From contig CABUKU010000005.1 of NCBI GenBank assembly GCA_902492205.1, forward strand, positions 88,573-152,572: a stretch of 64,000 bases of DNA, given 5' to 3'. Below the pieces are notes generated by a model. That model was not told the origin of the DNA and ran no database searches. It saw nothing but the letters and a program-made list of their open reading frames with translations. The translations under genes were made by a program, and so were the position numbers. Each line of letters starts with the position of its first letter. Positions within the stretch are counted from its first letter, which is position 1. Shown here piece by piece: positions 55,856-63,998 of this stretch. The stretch comes from an uncultured Bacteroides sp. (lineage in GTDB: Bacteria; Bacteroidota; Bacteroidia; Bacteroidales; Bacteroidaceae).

Positions 55856-55930
55856 TAAAATTCCTTAAAATCCGAGTACAGAAGTCCTTTCCTTTCGTTT
55901 TCCTTATACTAATAGATAGAAAACGTGGTT

Positions 55931-56173
55931 ATGGTTGGTTTAAATAAGGTAAAAGATTTCTTGATTGATGATGATTTCATCAATTATATATTAGCTCCCG
56001 ATGCTGCATTGACAGTGAAATGGGATGCATACTTCGGAAAATATCCCGGAGACAGGGAAGCGGCAGAAGAAGCCAGACAAGTATTACTTGGCGAAGGTGA
56101 ACTTCAATGTCTGCCGGATGATGAGAATGATGAGCTAAAAGAACGTATACTCTATACAATAGCTTCATTCTAA
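55931..56173 (+). CDS. Shortened anti-sigma factor (N-terminal domain only)
   Basis: An 80-residue product (ATG 55931; GTG at 55925 is also possible) beginning 75 bases after the ECF sigma stop. The pattern FLIDDDFINYILAPDAAL, then AYFGKYPGDREAAEEARQVL matches the cytoplasmic N-terminal domain of Bacteroides FecR-type anti-sigma factors. The protein ends where the membrane helix and FecR domain should start. The dispersed 22-bp palindrome repeat begins about 120 bases later. It may be a cut-down but working sigma-binding domain, or a remnant. I keep it as a CDS because the frame is intact and ends at a normal stop. Confidence 0.65.
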   Translation: MVGLNKVKDFLIDDDFINYILAPDAALTVKWDAYFGKYPGDREAAEEARQVLLGEGELQCLPDDENDELKERILYTIASF

Positions 56174-56292
56174 AACTTACTATCCGATTCCACTCCTAAA
56201 TTTGGAAATCCCGGAAATATTTCGTATATTTGTGGTATATGGAAAGGAACAAAATATTGTCATTTCCTTTATTATATTCCCACCTAAACAAA

Positions 56293-56465
56293 GTTACACT
56301 ACGTCTTCTACCAAGTTACTGTACACTAACTGCCGAGTTACTGTACATCTTCTCACCTGTTAGTGTACACTAACAAGCTAACATCTCCCGTTGTTTTCAC
56401 TTAGTTGTCCTTATGTTTTTTTTAAATATCCCGTTGATTATGATTAAATATGCTGTTGATTAAAA
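56293..56465. repeat. Dispersed intergenic repeat, copy 2, with four 22-bp-spaced palindromic units
   Basis: Units of 16 bases start at 56293 (GTTACACTACGTCTTC), 56315 (GTTACTGTACACTAAC), 56337 (GTTACTGTACATCTTC) and 56359 (GTTAGTGTACACTAAC), each 22 bases apart. Beyond them, TTCACTTAGTTGTCCTTATGT and AAATATGCTGTTGATT repeat copy 1 (33352-33500) in reverse complement. Copy 2 has one unit more. The gene-free stretch 56174-56601 holds this and the GAAAGCA repeat region. Confidence 0.85.
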
Positions 56466-56489
56466 AAATCAAGGCGGTGATTTTCACAA

Positions 56490-56597
56490 ATGAAAGCACT
56501 GAAAGCAGATGAAAGCATAAAAAGGGCTTCTGCTTTCATCTGCAATCGTTTACTGTAAGCGGTTTCAGTAATCTGTGGAAGCACTGAAAGCAGATTC
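56490..56597. repeat. GAAAGCA direct and inverted repeat region
   Basis: Three TGAAAGCA units with a 10-base period begin at 56490. GCAGATGAAAGCA (56505-56517) and TGCTTTCATCTGC (56531-56543) are perfect inverted 13-mers, and AAGCACTGAAAGCAGA recurs at about 56580-56595. Similar words occur at 63570-63625. It lies in the 3' region of the M43 protease gene. Confidence 0.7.
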
Positions 56598-56601
56598 TCT
56601 T

Positions 56602-57861
56602 TTATTTTGCTATAATGCCTTTAGGAATAGTCATATCCATTGCTTTGCGTGTTTGGATAGTTCTTGTTTTCGGTCCCGGAATAAGCGGGCTGAACTCTAA
56701 GACGTGGCGAACGCGATTGTATTGTTCTTTTGTAAATTGGTCTGAATAACAGTAATAATAGTCCATGATGTTATGAGCTTCAAATACTTCCCCACTGCAA
56801 CTGTTTCGCTGGCTTATCTCCTTGAACGATGTTTCTTTGCCGGCAGCTTTATTGTCTTCGATGAGAGCGTTTACCCATGATACATAATTACTACGGTCAT
56901 ATATGGGAGTATCTTTACAGTAGTCGTCATCACTACATCCGTTATCTGAAAATGCATGAAATAATCCCAGATAATGTCCCAGTTCATGCGCCAGTGTTAC
57001 TGTTATATCATTGGGTGTATATATAGTCGTGGTCGATTTATTGTAAATATATTCTTTGTTGAGCGAGATGGCGTGTACATAAGGAGTCTTGGATTGGTTA
57101 AGATATACATCCCCGGTTGCAAGTCCTGCCAGTGGATTAGTGCTTAAGGCGTATGGTAAATAAGATATTCCGAGAGTGTTTTTTTCATTCTCTGTAAAGT
57201 TATAAACAAACACATTGATACATTCATTCATGTTCCAAAGGTTTGCAACTCCCGTTGGATTTGGATTGGTTTGGCTGATGAATTTATTAGGATCGGTCGT
57301 GGTACTTGCCCATGAAATATAATGTACGCCTGCTTCTTCCAAAGTATTTCCTTCGGGATCTGTGGTTGGAAGTACTAATTCGAGGTTCATATCGGGGCTC
57401 GAAGTTCCTCCTTTATAAAGTTTGTTTGTTGCAGCTACTATTTCTTCTATCCAGCCTTCTGTGATTTTCTCTTCACCCGGTCCTTGTAATATATGGAATA
57501 TGACAGGTAATTCATAATGATGATAAACAGGAGCGGCTTGTTGGATAATTACCACTTCTTTGGTAATTGTCGGGCAGCAGATAAGCAGTTTGGCTGTTCT
57601 CATTCTGCCTGTGTTGTTGTCGATAGTCAAAGTCAGCGTGTTGTCATTATTACCTTTATCCTCATTGAAGGAACACCACGGCGTGTTTCCGGCAATTATC
57701 CATTCCGAATTACTTTCTATTTTAATGGCTTCGGTCGTTCCTGCATTGCCGATTCTGATAGTATCTGCCGATACACTCAGACTTTCCACTTTGTCGGAAT
57801 CGGTACAAGCGGCTGCCAGTACGATAAGTATAAAGGATAATAAGAATAATCTTGTTTTCAT
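56602..57861 (-). CDS. M43-family zinc metalloprotease lipoprotein with BACON domain
   Basis: A 419-residue lipoprotein (Cys19 in LAAAC) with one BACON domain (about 27-110, IKIESNSEWIIAGNTPWCSF, then CCPTITKEVVIIQQAA) and a pappalysin-type catalytic domain (about 115-400). The zinc motif HELGHYLGLFH lies near 290-300, and the Met-turn is NIMDYYY near 363. Cys-rich DNGCSDDDYC follows the zinc motif, as in M43 proteins. BACON domains are thought to bind carbohydrate or mucin. It has no evident link to pectin use and lies outside the repeat that ends the RG-II block, though a boundary role cannot be excluded. Confidence 0.9.
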   Translation of the reverse strand: MKTRLFLLSFILIVLAAACTDSDKVESLSVSADTIRIGNAGTTEAIKIESNSEWIIAGNTPWCSFNEDKGNNDNTLTLTIDNNTGRMRTAKLLICCPTITKEVVIIQQAAPVYHHYELPVIFHILQGPGEEKITEGWIEEIVAATNKLYKGGTSSPDMNLELVLPTTDPEGNTLEEAGVHYISWASTTTDPNKFISQTNPNPTGVANLWNMNECINVFVYNFTENEKNTLGISYLPYALSTNPLAGLATGDVYLNQSKTPYVHAISLNKEYIYNKSTTTIYTPNDITVTLAHELGHYLGLFHAFSDNGCSDDDYCKDTPIYDRSNYVSWVNALIEDNKAAGKETSFKEISQRNSCSGEVFEAHNIMDYYYCYSDQFTKEQYNRVRHVLEFSPLIPGPKTRTIQTRKAMDMTIPKGIIAK

Positions 57862-57874
57862 GCTTTCTTATATC

Positions 57875-59881
57875 TTAAAAGTTCTTTCTAAAGGTACATC
57901 CGTTTTTCCACTCCGAGCAGCCATAAGCTGTTTTGCCCTTGATGATAGTTCCTTTCCCACATACGGGACACGGTTTGCCTACTAACTCATCATCATTGGT
58001 TGGCGATTGCGGTTTTGTTGTTTTCTTTTCTTTGGGAGCAGAAGGTTTGCGTTCCCGCTTCTTCGTTTCCTTTTTTACTTCTTCCTGCACGGCTTCCTGT
58101 ATGCTGATCCGTCTGTTTGCATTGTCGGACAGAACACTGTTAACAACTTCGCTCACCATCTGTTTCAGTTCTTCGAGGAAAGTTTTGGCTTCATAGTTTT
58201 TCTTTTCTATTTCGCGCAACTTCTTTTCCCAGATTCCTGTCAGCTCGGCAGATTTCAGTAACTCCTCATGGATAAGCTGTATCAGTTCCACTCCTGTGGA
58301 TGTGGCGATGAGGTTCTTCTTCTCCTTGCGGATATAGCGTCTTTTGAATAATGTCTCGATGATAGCAGCACGGGTTGACGGACGGCCTATTCCGTTTTCT
58401 TTCAATGCATCACGCAGTTCGTCGTTGTCAACCAACTTTCCGGCTGTTTCCATAGCCCGCAGCAGAGTTGCCTCGGTGTATGGCTTGGGCGGTTGAGTCC
58501 ATTTCTCGGCAAGATCGGGTACATGTGGCCCGCTTTCTCCTTTGACGAATGCCGGAAGGGAACGTTCTTCATCGCCTTCTTTCTCTTCAGCCTGTTCTTT
58601 AGAGAAAACAACTCTCCAGCCCGGCTCAAGTATTTGTTTTCCTGTTACCTTGAATTCTATCTTATCCACTTCGCCCAGTACGGTGGTGGTAGAAATTTTG
58701 CAATCGGGATAAAAGACAGCAATAAAGCGACGTGCAACCAAGTCGAATACTTTCCGTTCCATGTCCGTAAGGTTCTGCGGATGCACACCGGTCGGGATAA
58801 TGGCATGGTGGTCTGTCACCTTTGAATTGTCGAATACTTTCTTTGACTTGATTAATTTCTTGCCGTCCAGAGGTGCAGTCAGTGCTTCGTAATCTTTGAT
58901 GCCTTTCAGTATAGCAGGGCATTTGGGGTATATGTCATCGCTTAGGAAAGTAGTGTCTACACGAGGGTATGTTGTTACTTTCTTTTCATATAATGCTTGG
59001 ATGAGACGTAATGTTTCATCGGCAGAGAAAGCGAACTTCTTGTTGCACTCTACCTGTAACGAAGTCAGGTCGAATAAACGGGGAGCATATTCCGTACCTT
59101 TCTTTGCCGAAACATCCGTTACTGTGAAATCGGAGTTCTTTACTTTTTCCAAAAACTCCCGTCCTTCTTCTTCCGTAGTGAAACGTCCTTTCGTGGCCGA
59201 AAAAGTGGTGTCGCGATAGACTGTTTTCAGTTCCCTGTAGGGTTCCGGCTTAAAGTTCTCTATTTCGAGCTGACGGTTGACAATGAGGGCGAGGGTAGGA
59301 GTTTGTACACGTCCTATGGAAAGTACCTGACGGTTTTGCCCGTACTTTAAAGTGTACAGTCGGGTTGCGTTCATTCCCAACAACCAGTCTCCAATGGCGC
59401 GAGTCAGTCCTGCTTCATATAAAGACTGAAATTCCGATTGGTCTTTCAGCTTTTGGAATCCTTCGCGGATAGCTTCTTCTGTAAGCGATGAAATCCACAA
59501 ACGCTTCACCGGGCAGCGTGCTCCGGTCTTTTGCATTACCCAACGTTGTATCAGTTCTCCTTCTTGTCCCGCATCACCGCAGTTTATAATCTCATCGGCA
59601 TTCTGCATCAATTGTTCGATGACTTTGAATTGCTTCTCTATTCCTTCATCCTGAATCAGCTTTATGCCGAAGCGCGGCGGTATCATAGGCAGGCTGCCCA
59701 AGCTCCATGATTTCCAGCCCGGAGTATATTCGTGGGGTTCTTTCAGGGTACAGAGATGACCGAAAGTCCACGTTACTTGGTATCCGTTTCCTTCAATATA
59801 ACCTTCTCTGCGGTTCCGTGCTCCCAGAACATCAGCAATATCACGCGCTACACTAGGCTTTTCGGCAATGCAAACTATCAT
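57875..59881 (-). CDS. topB: DNA topoisomerase III
   Basis: A 668-residue type IA topoisomerase. The TOPRIM domain starts MIVCIAEKPSVARDIA, with NCGDAGQEGELIQ near 98-110. The catalytic Tyr lies in KVTTYPRVDTTF near 307. The DNA-binding segment is RQVLSIGRVQTPTLAL near 186. A basic linker rich in Lys/Glu (about 600-635) leads to a C-terminal zinc-ribbon with CPVCG and a second half YGCSEWKNGC. Such enzymes separate linked DNA in replication and recombination. It is a chromosomal housekeeping-type protein and is transcribed from a clear TAnnTTTG box just upstream. Confidence 0.95.
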   Translation of the reverse strand: MIVCIAEKPSVARDIADVLGARNRREGYIEGNGYQVTWTFGHLCTLKEPHEYTPGWKSWSLGSLPMIPPRFGIKLIQDEGIEKQFKVIEQLMQNADEIINCGDAGQEGELIQRWVMQKTGARCPVKRLWISSLTEEAIREGFQKLKDQSEFQSLYEAGLTRAIGDWLLGMNATRLYTLKYGQNRQVLSIGRVQTPTLALIVNRQLEIENFKPEPYRELKTVYRDTTFSATKGRFTTEEEGREFLEKVKNSDFTVTDVSAKKGTEYAPRLFDLTSLQVECNKKFAFSADETLRLIQALYEKKVTTYPRVDTTFLSDDIYPKCPAILKGIKDYEALTAPLDGKKLIKSKKVFDNSKVTDHHAIIPTGVHPQNLTDMERKVFDLVARRFIAVFYPDCKISTTTVLGEVDKIEFKVTGKQILEPGWRVVFSKEQAEEKEGDEERSLPAFVKGESGPHVPDLAEKWTQPPKPYTEATLLRAMETAGKLVDNDELRDALKENGIGRPSTRAAIIETLFKRRYIRKEKKNLIATSTGVELIQLIHEELLKSAELTGIWEKKLREIEKKNYEAKTFLEELKQMVSEVVNSVLSDNANRRISIQEAVQEEVKKETKKRERKPSAPKEKKTTKPQSPTNDDELVGKPCPVCGKGTIIKGKTAYGCSEWKNGCTFRKNF

Positions 59882-59902
59882 CTTTTCTTATTCTTAAGTG
59901 TG

Positions 59903-59910
59903 CAAAGATA
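59903..59910 (-). promoter_or_regulatory. Bacteroides-type -7 box (TATCTTTG) of topB
   Basis: On the minus strand TATCTTTG lies 22 bases before the topB start codon, implying a very short leader. Confidence 0.6.
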
Positions 59911-59933
59911 GTAATTACCACGCGAGAAGTAAA

Positions 59934-59968
59934 AGAAAAGAGGCTGAACTTTTAATTTGTCCAGCCTC
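59934..59968 (-). terminator. Intrinsic terminator of the putA-type gene
   Basis: GAGGCTG (59940-59946) and CAGCCTC (59962-59968) form the stem; on the minus strand TTTTCTTTT follows. It lies 13 bases after the stop codon at 59982. Confidence 0.85.
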
Positions 59969-59981
59969 GATGCATTTTACA

Positions 59982-62900
59982 TTATTCGCAAGCAGGCGTT
60001 TCGAGTATGCTGCCATAGCGGTGATACTCAAACGCAATGCTTTGTTCTTTTATATAATGAATAAGTTCCACCCTGCCGTTCTTCACGGGGGGAGCCGTTG
60101 CTATGTATTTATCATTGCGGGCTGCCGTTTCATACATTTCCATGGGAATATCAGGCGAACAAGTGCGGATTCGTTCATAATCCGGCATACTTTGCAAGAA
60201 CTCTTCCAATGTTTCTTTCTTCAACGTACATCCGGTAGAACTCAATGTCTTTGTGCGGTCATCATCCGGTGCAAAGCTGATAGTCAACGGAGTTTTGCAG
60301 AGGCGTGCGGCAGTAGCTATCATAACGGCATTTTCATCTTTATCTTCAGGGAACAGGCGGAGTACCATATTCTTCAACGGCAGATAGCGGAATAAGTTCT
60401 GCTCACCGTGGAGTTGGTTCACATCTCTTGCTTTGGAGAACTCTTCCTGATAAGCCCGTTCATAACTGTGTTTATAATCCGTGTTGCTGTCCGGTTTATC
60501 CGTTATCTTCACGAAGCAACTGCAATAGTTAGGCCCTCCGGCTTTGATACCGCCACCAAATGCCGATAACTTCATTCCGCCGAAAGGCTGGCGGTTAACA
60601 ATAGCTCCCGTAATGCCACGGTTGATATAAAGATTTCCTGCCATGACGGAGTTCTTCCATAACTTCTGTTCGCTTTCGTCCAGACTTTGCAAGCCGGAAG
60701 TCAGTCCGTAATCCAATCCGTTCACTAACCTGATTCCTTCTTCCAGGTTCTCAATGCAAGCTACACTCAACATCGGTCCGAATAACTCTGTGCGGAAAGA
60801 GAAGTTCTCCGGCTTCACTCCCCATTTAACGGTCGGAGCGAGGATATACTTGTTTTTGTCAATGAAGTGAGGGGCTACTAACCATGATTCGCCCGGTTCA
60901 AGCTTACCCAGTGCCTCGAGCAACTTCTCGTTCTTGTTGGTAATCATCGGACCTACCATGTTACCGGCATTCCATACACTGCCCACCTTCATGCTTGTTG
61001 CAGCATCAATGAGTTTGTTTTGGAAGTCCTTGTCTTCATAAACCGAACGTTCTACCAGCAAAAGGGAACAAGCCGAGCATTTCTGTCCGGCATTGCCGAA
61101 AGCAGAAGCAACGATATTCATAATGGCATGGTCGCGGTCACCCGAAGCTGTGAGGATAATCACGTTCTTTCCTCCTGTTTCGGCAGAGAACGGAGTAGTC
61201 GGATTGCTTCTTGCTATGCTCTGTGCCGTGTCCGTTCCGCCTGTCAGGATGATGTGCTTGATTGCCGGAGCAGTGGTGAGTACCTGTAATGCTTCGCGGT
61301 CGGTAATGATTACCTGCAATGCTTCTTTGGGAACTCCTGCATCCCAGAATGCTTTGGCAAACAGCCATGCCACGGGAGCAGCAACGGTAGCGGGCTTCAA
61401 TATAACGGTATTGCCTCCGGCAAGTCCGGCTACGATACCGCCAACAGGAATGGCACATGGGAAGTTCCACGGAGAAATAACGAGTATGGTTCCTTTAGGT
61501 GCAATATCTATGTCATCCAATGCGGCAAATGTTTTCATGGCTGTGGTGTAGAAACGTGCATAGTCTACACCTTCTGATACTTCCACGTCACCTTCGATAA
61601 CTGTTTTTCCCGTAACGGCACACATGCAACCGATAAGGTCGCCACGCATGGCTGCAAGGTTGTTGGCTGCTTCATACATAATGCGGTGGCGTTCTTCGAG
61701 AGTGGTCTTTCGCCAACTTGCCGGATCTGTTTCGGCTATTTCTATAATCTTCTTTACCTGTTCGGTGTCGGCTTGGCTCATTTCGCATATACATACTTCA
61801 TCGTTTTGGCAACGATCCATGTATTTATGGCGTTTGTCGCACACCACTGTTTCCGCACCTATTTGCAAAGGAATAATCTCGGGAGTGTCTTCTTTCGACT
61901 TCTTCCATTTGGCGAAGATACCTTCCATCCACTTTTGGTTTTGTGGCAAATCGAAGTCCGTGTCGGGTTCGTTCTTCATCTCATCGGCAGGAGGAACGGG
62001 AACATAATCTTTGTTGCGGTCTTGGGTGCGTGGCGGGATATGCGTTAATTGTTCTCTCAGGGCGTATGCTTCCTCAAACTGCTTGGCAAGGAAGTTCCAT
62101 GTATCGGTGTTCGGTTTCAGGTTGAACGAATGGGTGAGGAAGTTGTCGGGAGCAGTATTCTCGTCCATGCGCCGCACCAAATAGGAAACGGCATTAAGGA
62201 AATGCTCGTCTTTCACCACCGGAGTGTAAAGGATAACGCGGTTGCCCAGCATGGACTGTGCACGCCACAGGTGGTTTGCCATACCTTCCAGCATTTCAAA
62301 AGTCATATACTCTGATGTGCCATACTTCCGGCTGAGCAGGTAAGCATAAGCAATAGAGAATAAGTTGTGGGAAGCTACCCCGATATGAAGTACTTTAGCA
62401 TTCTCGGGCAGCAAAGCGCGTTCAAGGATATGCAGGTAATTAGCATCCACTTCGGTCTTCGAACCGCGCACAGGGTTGGGCCAGCCGCGCAGGGAAGAAA
62501 TCACGGTTTCCATTTCGAGATTACAGCCTTTCACCAATCGCATCTTGATAGGTGCGCCTCCGGCTGCAACACGCTCTTTGGCGAATTCGAGCAATTCGGT
62601 CTGGAAGTCGTAAGCATCATACAGATACGCCTGTACAACGATACCTGCCTCGTAGTTCTTGAATTCGGGTTTGCTCAACACGGTTTTGAACAAACGCAAC
62701 GTGAAGTGCGAGTCTTTGTATTCTTCCATATCCAAGTTGATGAACTTGGCTCGTTTGTTGCCGTCTTCGTCAATGTATGGAAAATCAATAGCCTTTTGGT
62801 ATAATGCAGACATACGCCTCACCAATTCCGGGAAACTCTCTGCATAGTTCAGTGCGTGTGTCTGTGCATAGATACCCGAAATTTTTACGGAAATATAATT

Positions 62901-63416
62901 GATGTCGGGAGATTCGAGTGCTTCAAGATAATGGAAATAACGATGATCTGCCTCTCCGTTACCCAAAACCACTTCTCCGAGAAGATTAACGTTCTGTCCG
63001 ATCCGTTCTTTGAACCGGGTGGCAAGGTGGTCGGTGAGGTGCGGACGTGCCTCGTCGATAATAACTTTCGACGTGTCCATCCGTAACCGTTTCTTTATAA
63101 TAGGAATAGCAATGAAGTCGAAATGATGTCCGAATGCCTCGTACATCTTGAAAAGAAAAGCATCGCGCTTGTTCAGGAATTCAGGAACTCCGTAACGTTC
63201 AATCAGCTTTTTGATACGCGCGGCGAGCTTCTTGCGGTCGCGTATCTGTGATGACTCGTCGAGCATCTTCACAAGGAATTTCTTGTCTTGTGGACGTTGC
63301 ACCATGACAGCATACTTGTGTTGCTCTTTTCTTTCCTCTTCTGTAATGGTTTGCTCGCATGTATCGTACAGTTTCAGTACCCACTCATGCACTTCATTGA
63401 TAGTCGGTCTTTCCAT
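59982..63416 (-). CDS. putA: Bifunctional proline dehydrogenase / glutamate-semialdehyde dehydrogenase
   Basis: An 1144-residue cytosolic enzyme. The N-terminal half (about 60-470) is a proline dehydrogenase barrel (MRLVKGCNLEMETVIS, then YLLSRKYGTSEYMTFEML). The middle (about 550-1010) is an aldehyde dehydrogenase with VISPWNFPCAIPVGG, catalytic Glu in SAETGGKN and catalytic Cys in GNAGQKCSACS near 778. The C-terminal about 130 residues are a smaller extra domain. Together the two active sites convert proline to glutamate. No PutA-type DNA-binding domain is visible, so it is an enzyme only. It is monocistronic and unrelated to the pectin locus. Confidence 0.95.
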   Translation of the reverse strand: MERPTINEVHEWVLKLYDTCEQTITEEERKEQHKYAVMVQRPQDKKFLVKMLDESSQIRDRKKLAARIKKLIERYGVPEFLNKRDAFLFKMYEAFGHHFDFIAIPIIKKRLRMDTSKVIIDEARPHLTDHLATRFKERIGQNVNLLGEVVLGNGEADHRYFHYLEALESPDINYISVKISGIYAQTHALNYAESFPELVRRMSALYQKAIDFPYIDEDGNKRAKFINLDMEEYKDSHFTLRLFKTVLSKPEFKNYEAGIVVQAYLYDAYDFQTELLEFAKERVAAGGAPIKMRLVKGCNLEMETVISSLRGWPNPVRGSKTEVDANYLHILERALLPENAKVLHIGVASHNLFSIAYAYLLSRKYGTSEYMTFEMLEGMANHLWRAQSMLGNRVILYTPVVKDEHFLNAVSYLVRRMDENTAPDNFLTHSFNLKPNTDTWNFLAKQFEEAYALREQLTHIPPRTQDRNKDYVPVPPADEMKNEPDTDFDLPQNQKWMEGIFAKWKKSKEDTPEIIPLQIGAETVVCDKRHKYMDRCQNDEVCICEMSQADTEQVKKIIEIAETDPASWRKTTLEERHRIMYEAANNLAAMRGDLIGCMCAVTGKTVIEGDVEVSEGVDYARFYTTAMKTFAALDDIDIAPKGTILVISPWNFPCAIPVGGIVAGLAGGNTVILKPATVAAPVAWLFAKAFWDAGVPKEALQVIITDREALQVLTTAPAIKHIILTGGTDTAQSIARSNPTTPFSAETGGKNVIILTASGDRDHAIMNIVASAFGNAGQKCSACSLLLVERSVYEDKDFQNKLIDAATSMKVGSVWNAGNMVGPMITNKNEKLLEALGKLEPGESWLVAPHFIDKNKYILAPTVKWGVKPENFSFRTELFGPMLSVACIENLEEGIRLVNGLDYGLTSGLQSLDESEQKLWKNSVMAGNLYINRGITGAIVNRQPFGGMKLSAFGGGIKAGGPNYCSCFVKITDKPDSNTDYKHSYERAYQEEFSKARDVNQLHGEQNLFRYLPLKNMVLRLFPEDKDENAVMIATAARLCKTPLTISFAPDDDRTKTLSSTGCTLKKETLEEFLQSMPDYERIRTCSPDIPMEMYETAARNDKYIATAPPVKNGRVELIHYIKEQSIAFEYHRYGSILETPACE

Positions 63417-63518
63417 ATAAGTATTACTTTAAGTCCGTGATTTAAAAACGGTTACTAACTCCGTAAATTTAGTAATTATTTTGAGAAAGTGTTTGTGGAA
63501 GACTAATTATTTTATTTC

Positions 63519-63632
63519 CGCTTTCATTCCTTCCATTGGAAGCTGAAATCCTTTATAGTAAAGCAAATCAGATGAAAGCAACCCCTGTTTTTCCGCTTAC
63601 ATCTGCTTTCAGTCCTTTCATCTTCTTTAAAA
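63519..63632. repeat. Region with GATGAAAGCA / TGCTTTCA repeats
   Basis: Several copies of GCTTTCA, CTTTCAT and their reverse complement GATGAAAGCA occur between 63519 and 63632, for example GATGAAAGCA at 63571-63580 and CATCTGCTTTCAG at 63600-63612. They share words with the repeat region 56490-56597. The arms are imperfect. Confidence 0.45.
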
Positions 63633-63670
63633 ATTAGTTCTTAAAATGAACTTCGCATAAGATATTGTAG

Positions 63671-63678
63671 TATATTTG
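63671..63678 (+). promoter_or_regulatory. Bacteroides-type -7 box (TATATTTG) of a candidate small RNA
   Basis: TATATTTG fits TAnnTTTG. No open reading frame follows on the plus strand, but a structured region ending in a stem and T-run does. Confidence 0.5.
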
Positions 63679-63683
63679 TTTCG

Positions 63684-63862
63684 TCAAACTTTTTAATGTC
63701 TCGCAGGTACAGAACCTGCCAAATCCCACGGCGGGCATTTTTATGCCTGTCCGTGACATTCCTATATGGCGGTTTTGTACCCCCATCGGGAGTGTTAATG
63801 CACCCTGAAACACCTGTGGGAGTAGAAGTTTGACAATGGGACGGGCAGAACCGCTTTTTTAT
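63684..63862 (+). ncRNA. Candidate structured small RNA of about 180 nt
   Basis: Downstream of the -7 box are hairpin GCAGGT/ACCTGC (63703-63719) and hairpin CACGG..GGCA/TGCC..CCGTG (63727-63755). A long-range stem GCGGTT/AACCGC follows (63769-63774 with 63849-63854) and is directly succeeded by TTTTTT, like a terminator. Inside are GTGTT/AACAC (63792-63813) and TACCCC/GGGAGTA pairings. The segment TGCCTGTCC (63744-63752) can pair either with the first hairpin arm or with GGACGGGCA (63839-63847), so two folds compete. Conserved Bacteroidales RNAs of this size exist (6S-like or the Bacteroidales-1 class), but I cannot assign this one. It could also be a structured end of the adjoining insertion sequence. 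Confidence 0.5.
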
Positions 63863-63920
63863 TTACCTCTTCTACTTCATCCCATTCAGGATCAATGTAA
63901 AAGTCTGAGGGCTTTTCTTT

Positions 63921-63998
63921 TTATGCATATAATTTAGCGAGTCTGTACAAGAAAAATGCTTTATCTCTTACTCCTCTGAACTGTGCCCTGAACGCTTT
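63921..63998 (-). mobile_element. 3' end of an ISL3/ISAon1-like transposase gene
   Basis: On the minus strand the last 25 codons before the right edge read KAFRAQFRGVRDKAFFLYR, then LAKLYA and a stop. This is the typical C-terminus (FRxQFRGVRxxxFFLxRL) of Bacteroides transposases of the ISL3/ISAon1 type. The rest of the element lies beyond base 64000, so I cannot tell whether it is complete. The same frame stays open after the stop for about 40 codons (to about 63795), which might be an older longer C-terminus. No inverted terminal repeat was recognised. Confidence 0.65.

Noticed and set aside
63684..63862. Assignment of the small RNA as tmRNA, RNase P RNA or SRP RNA
   Set aside because: The length and visible motifs do not fit: there is no tRNA-like ends or tag frame, it is too short for RNase P, and no SRP GNAR-loop helix was seen.
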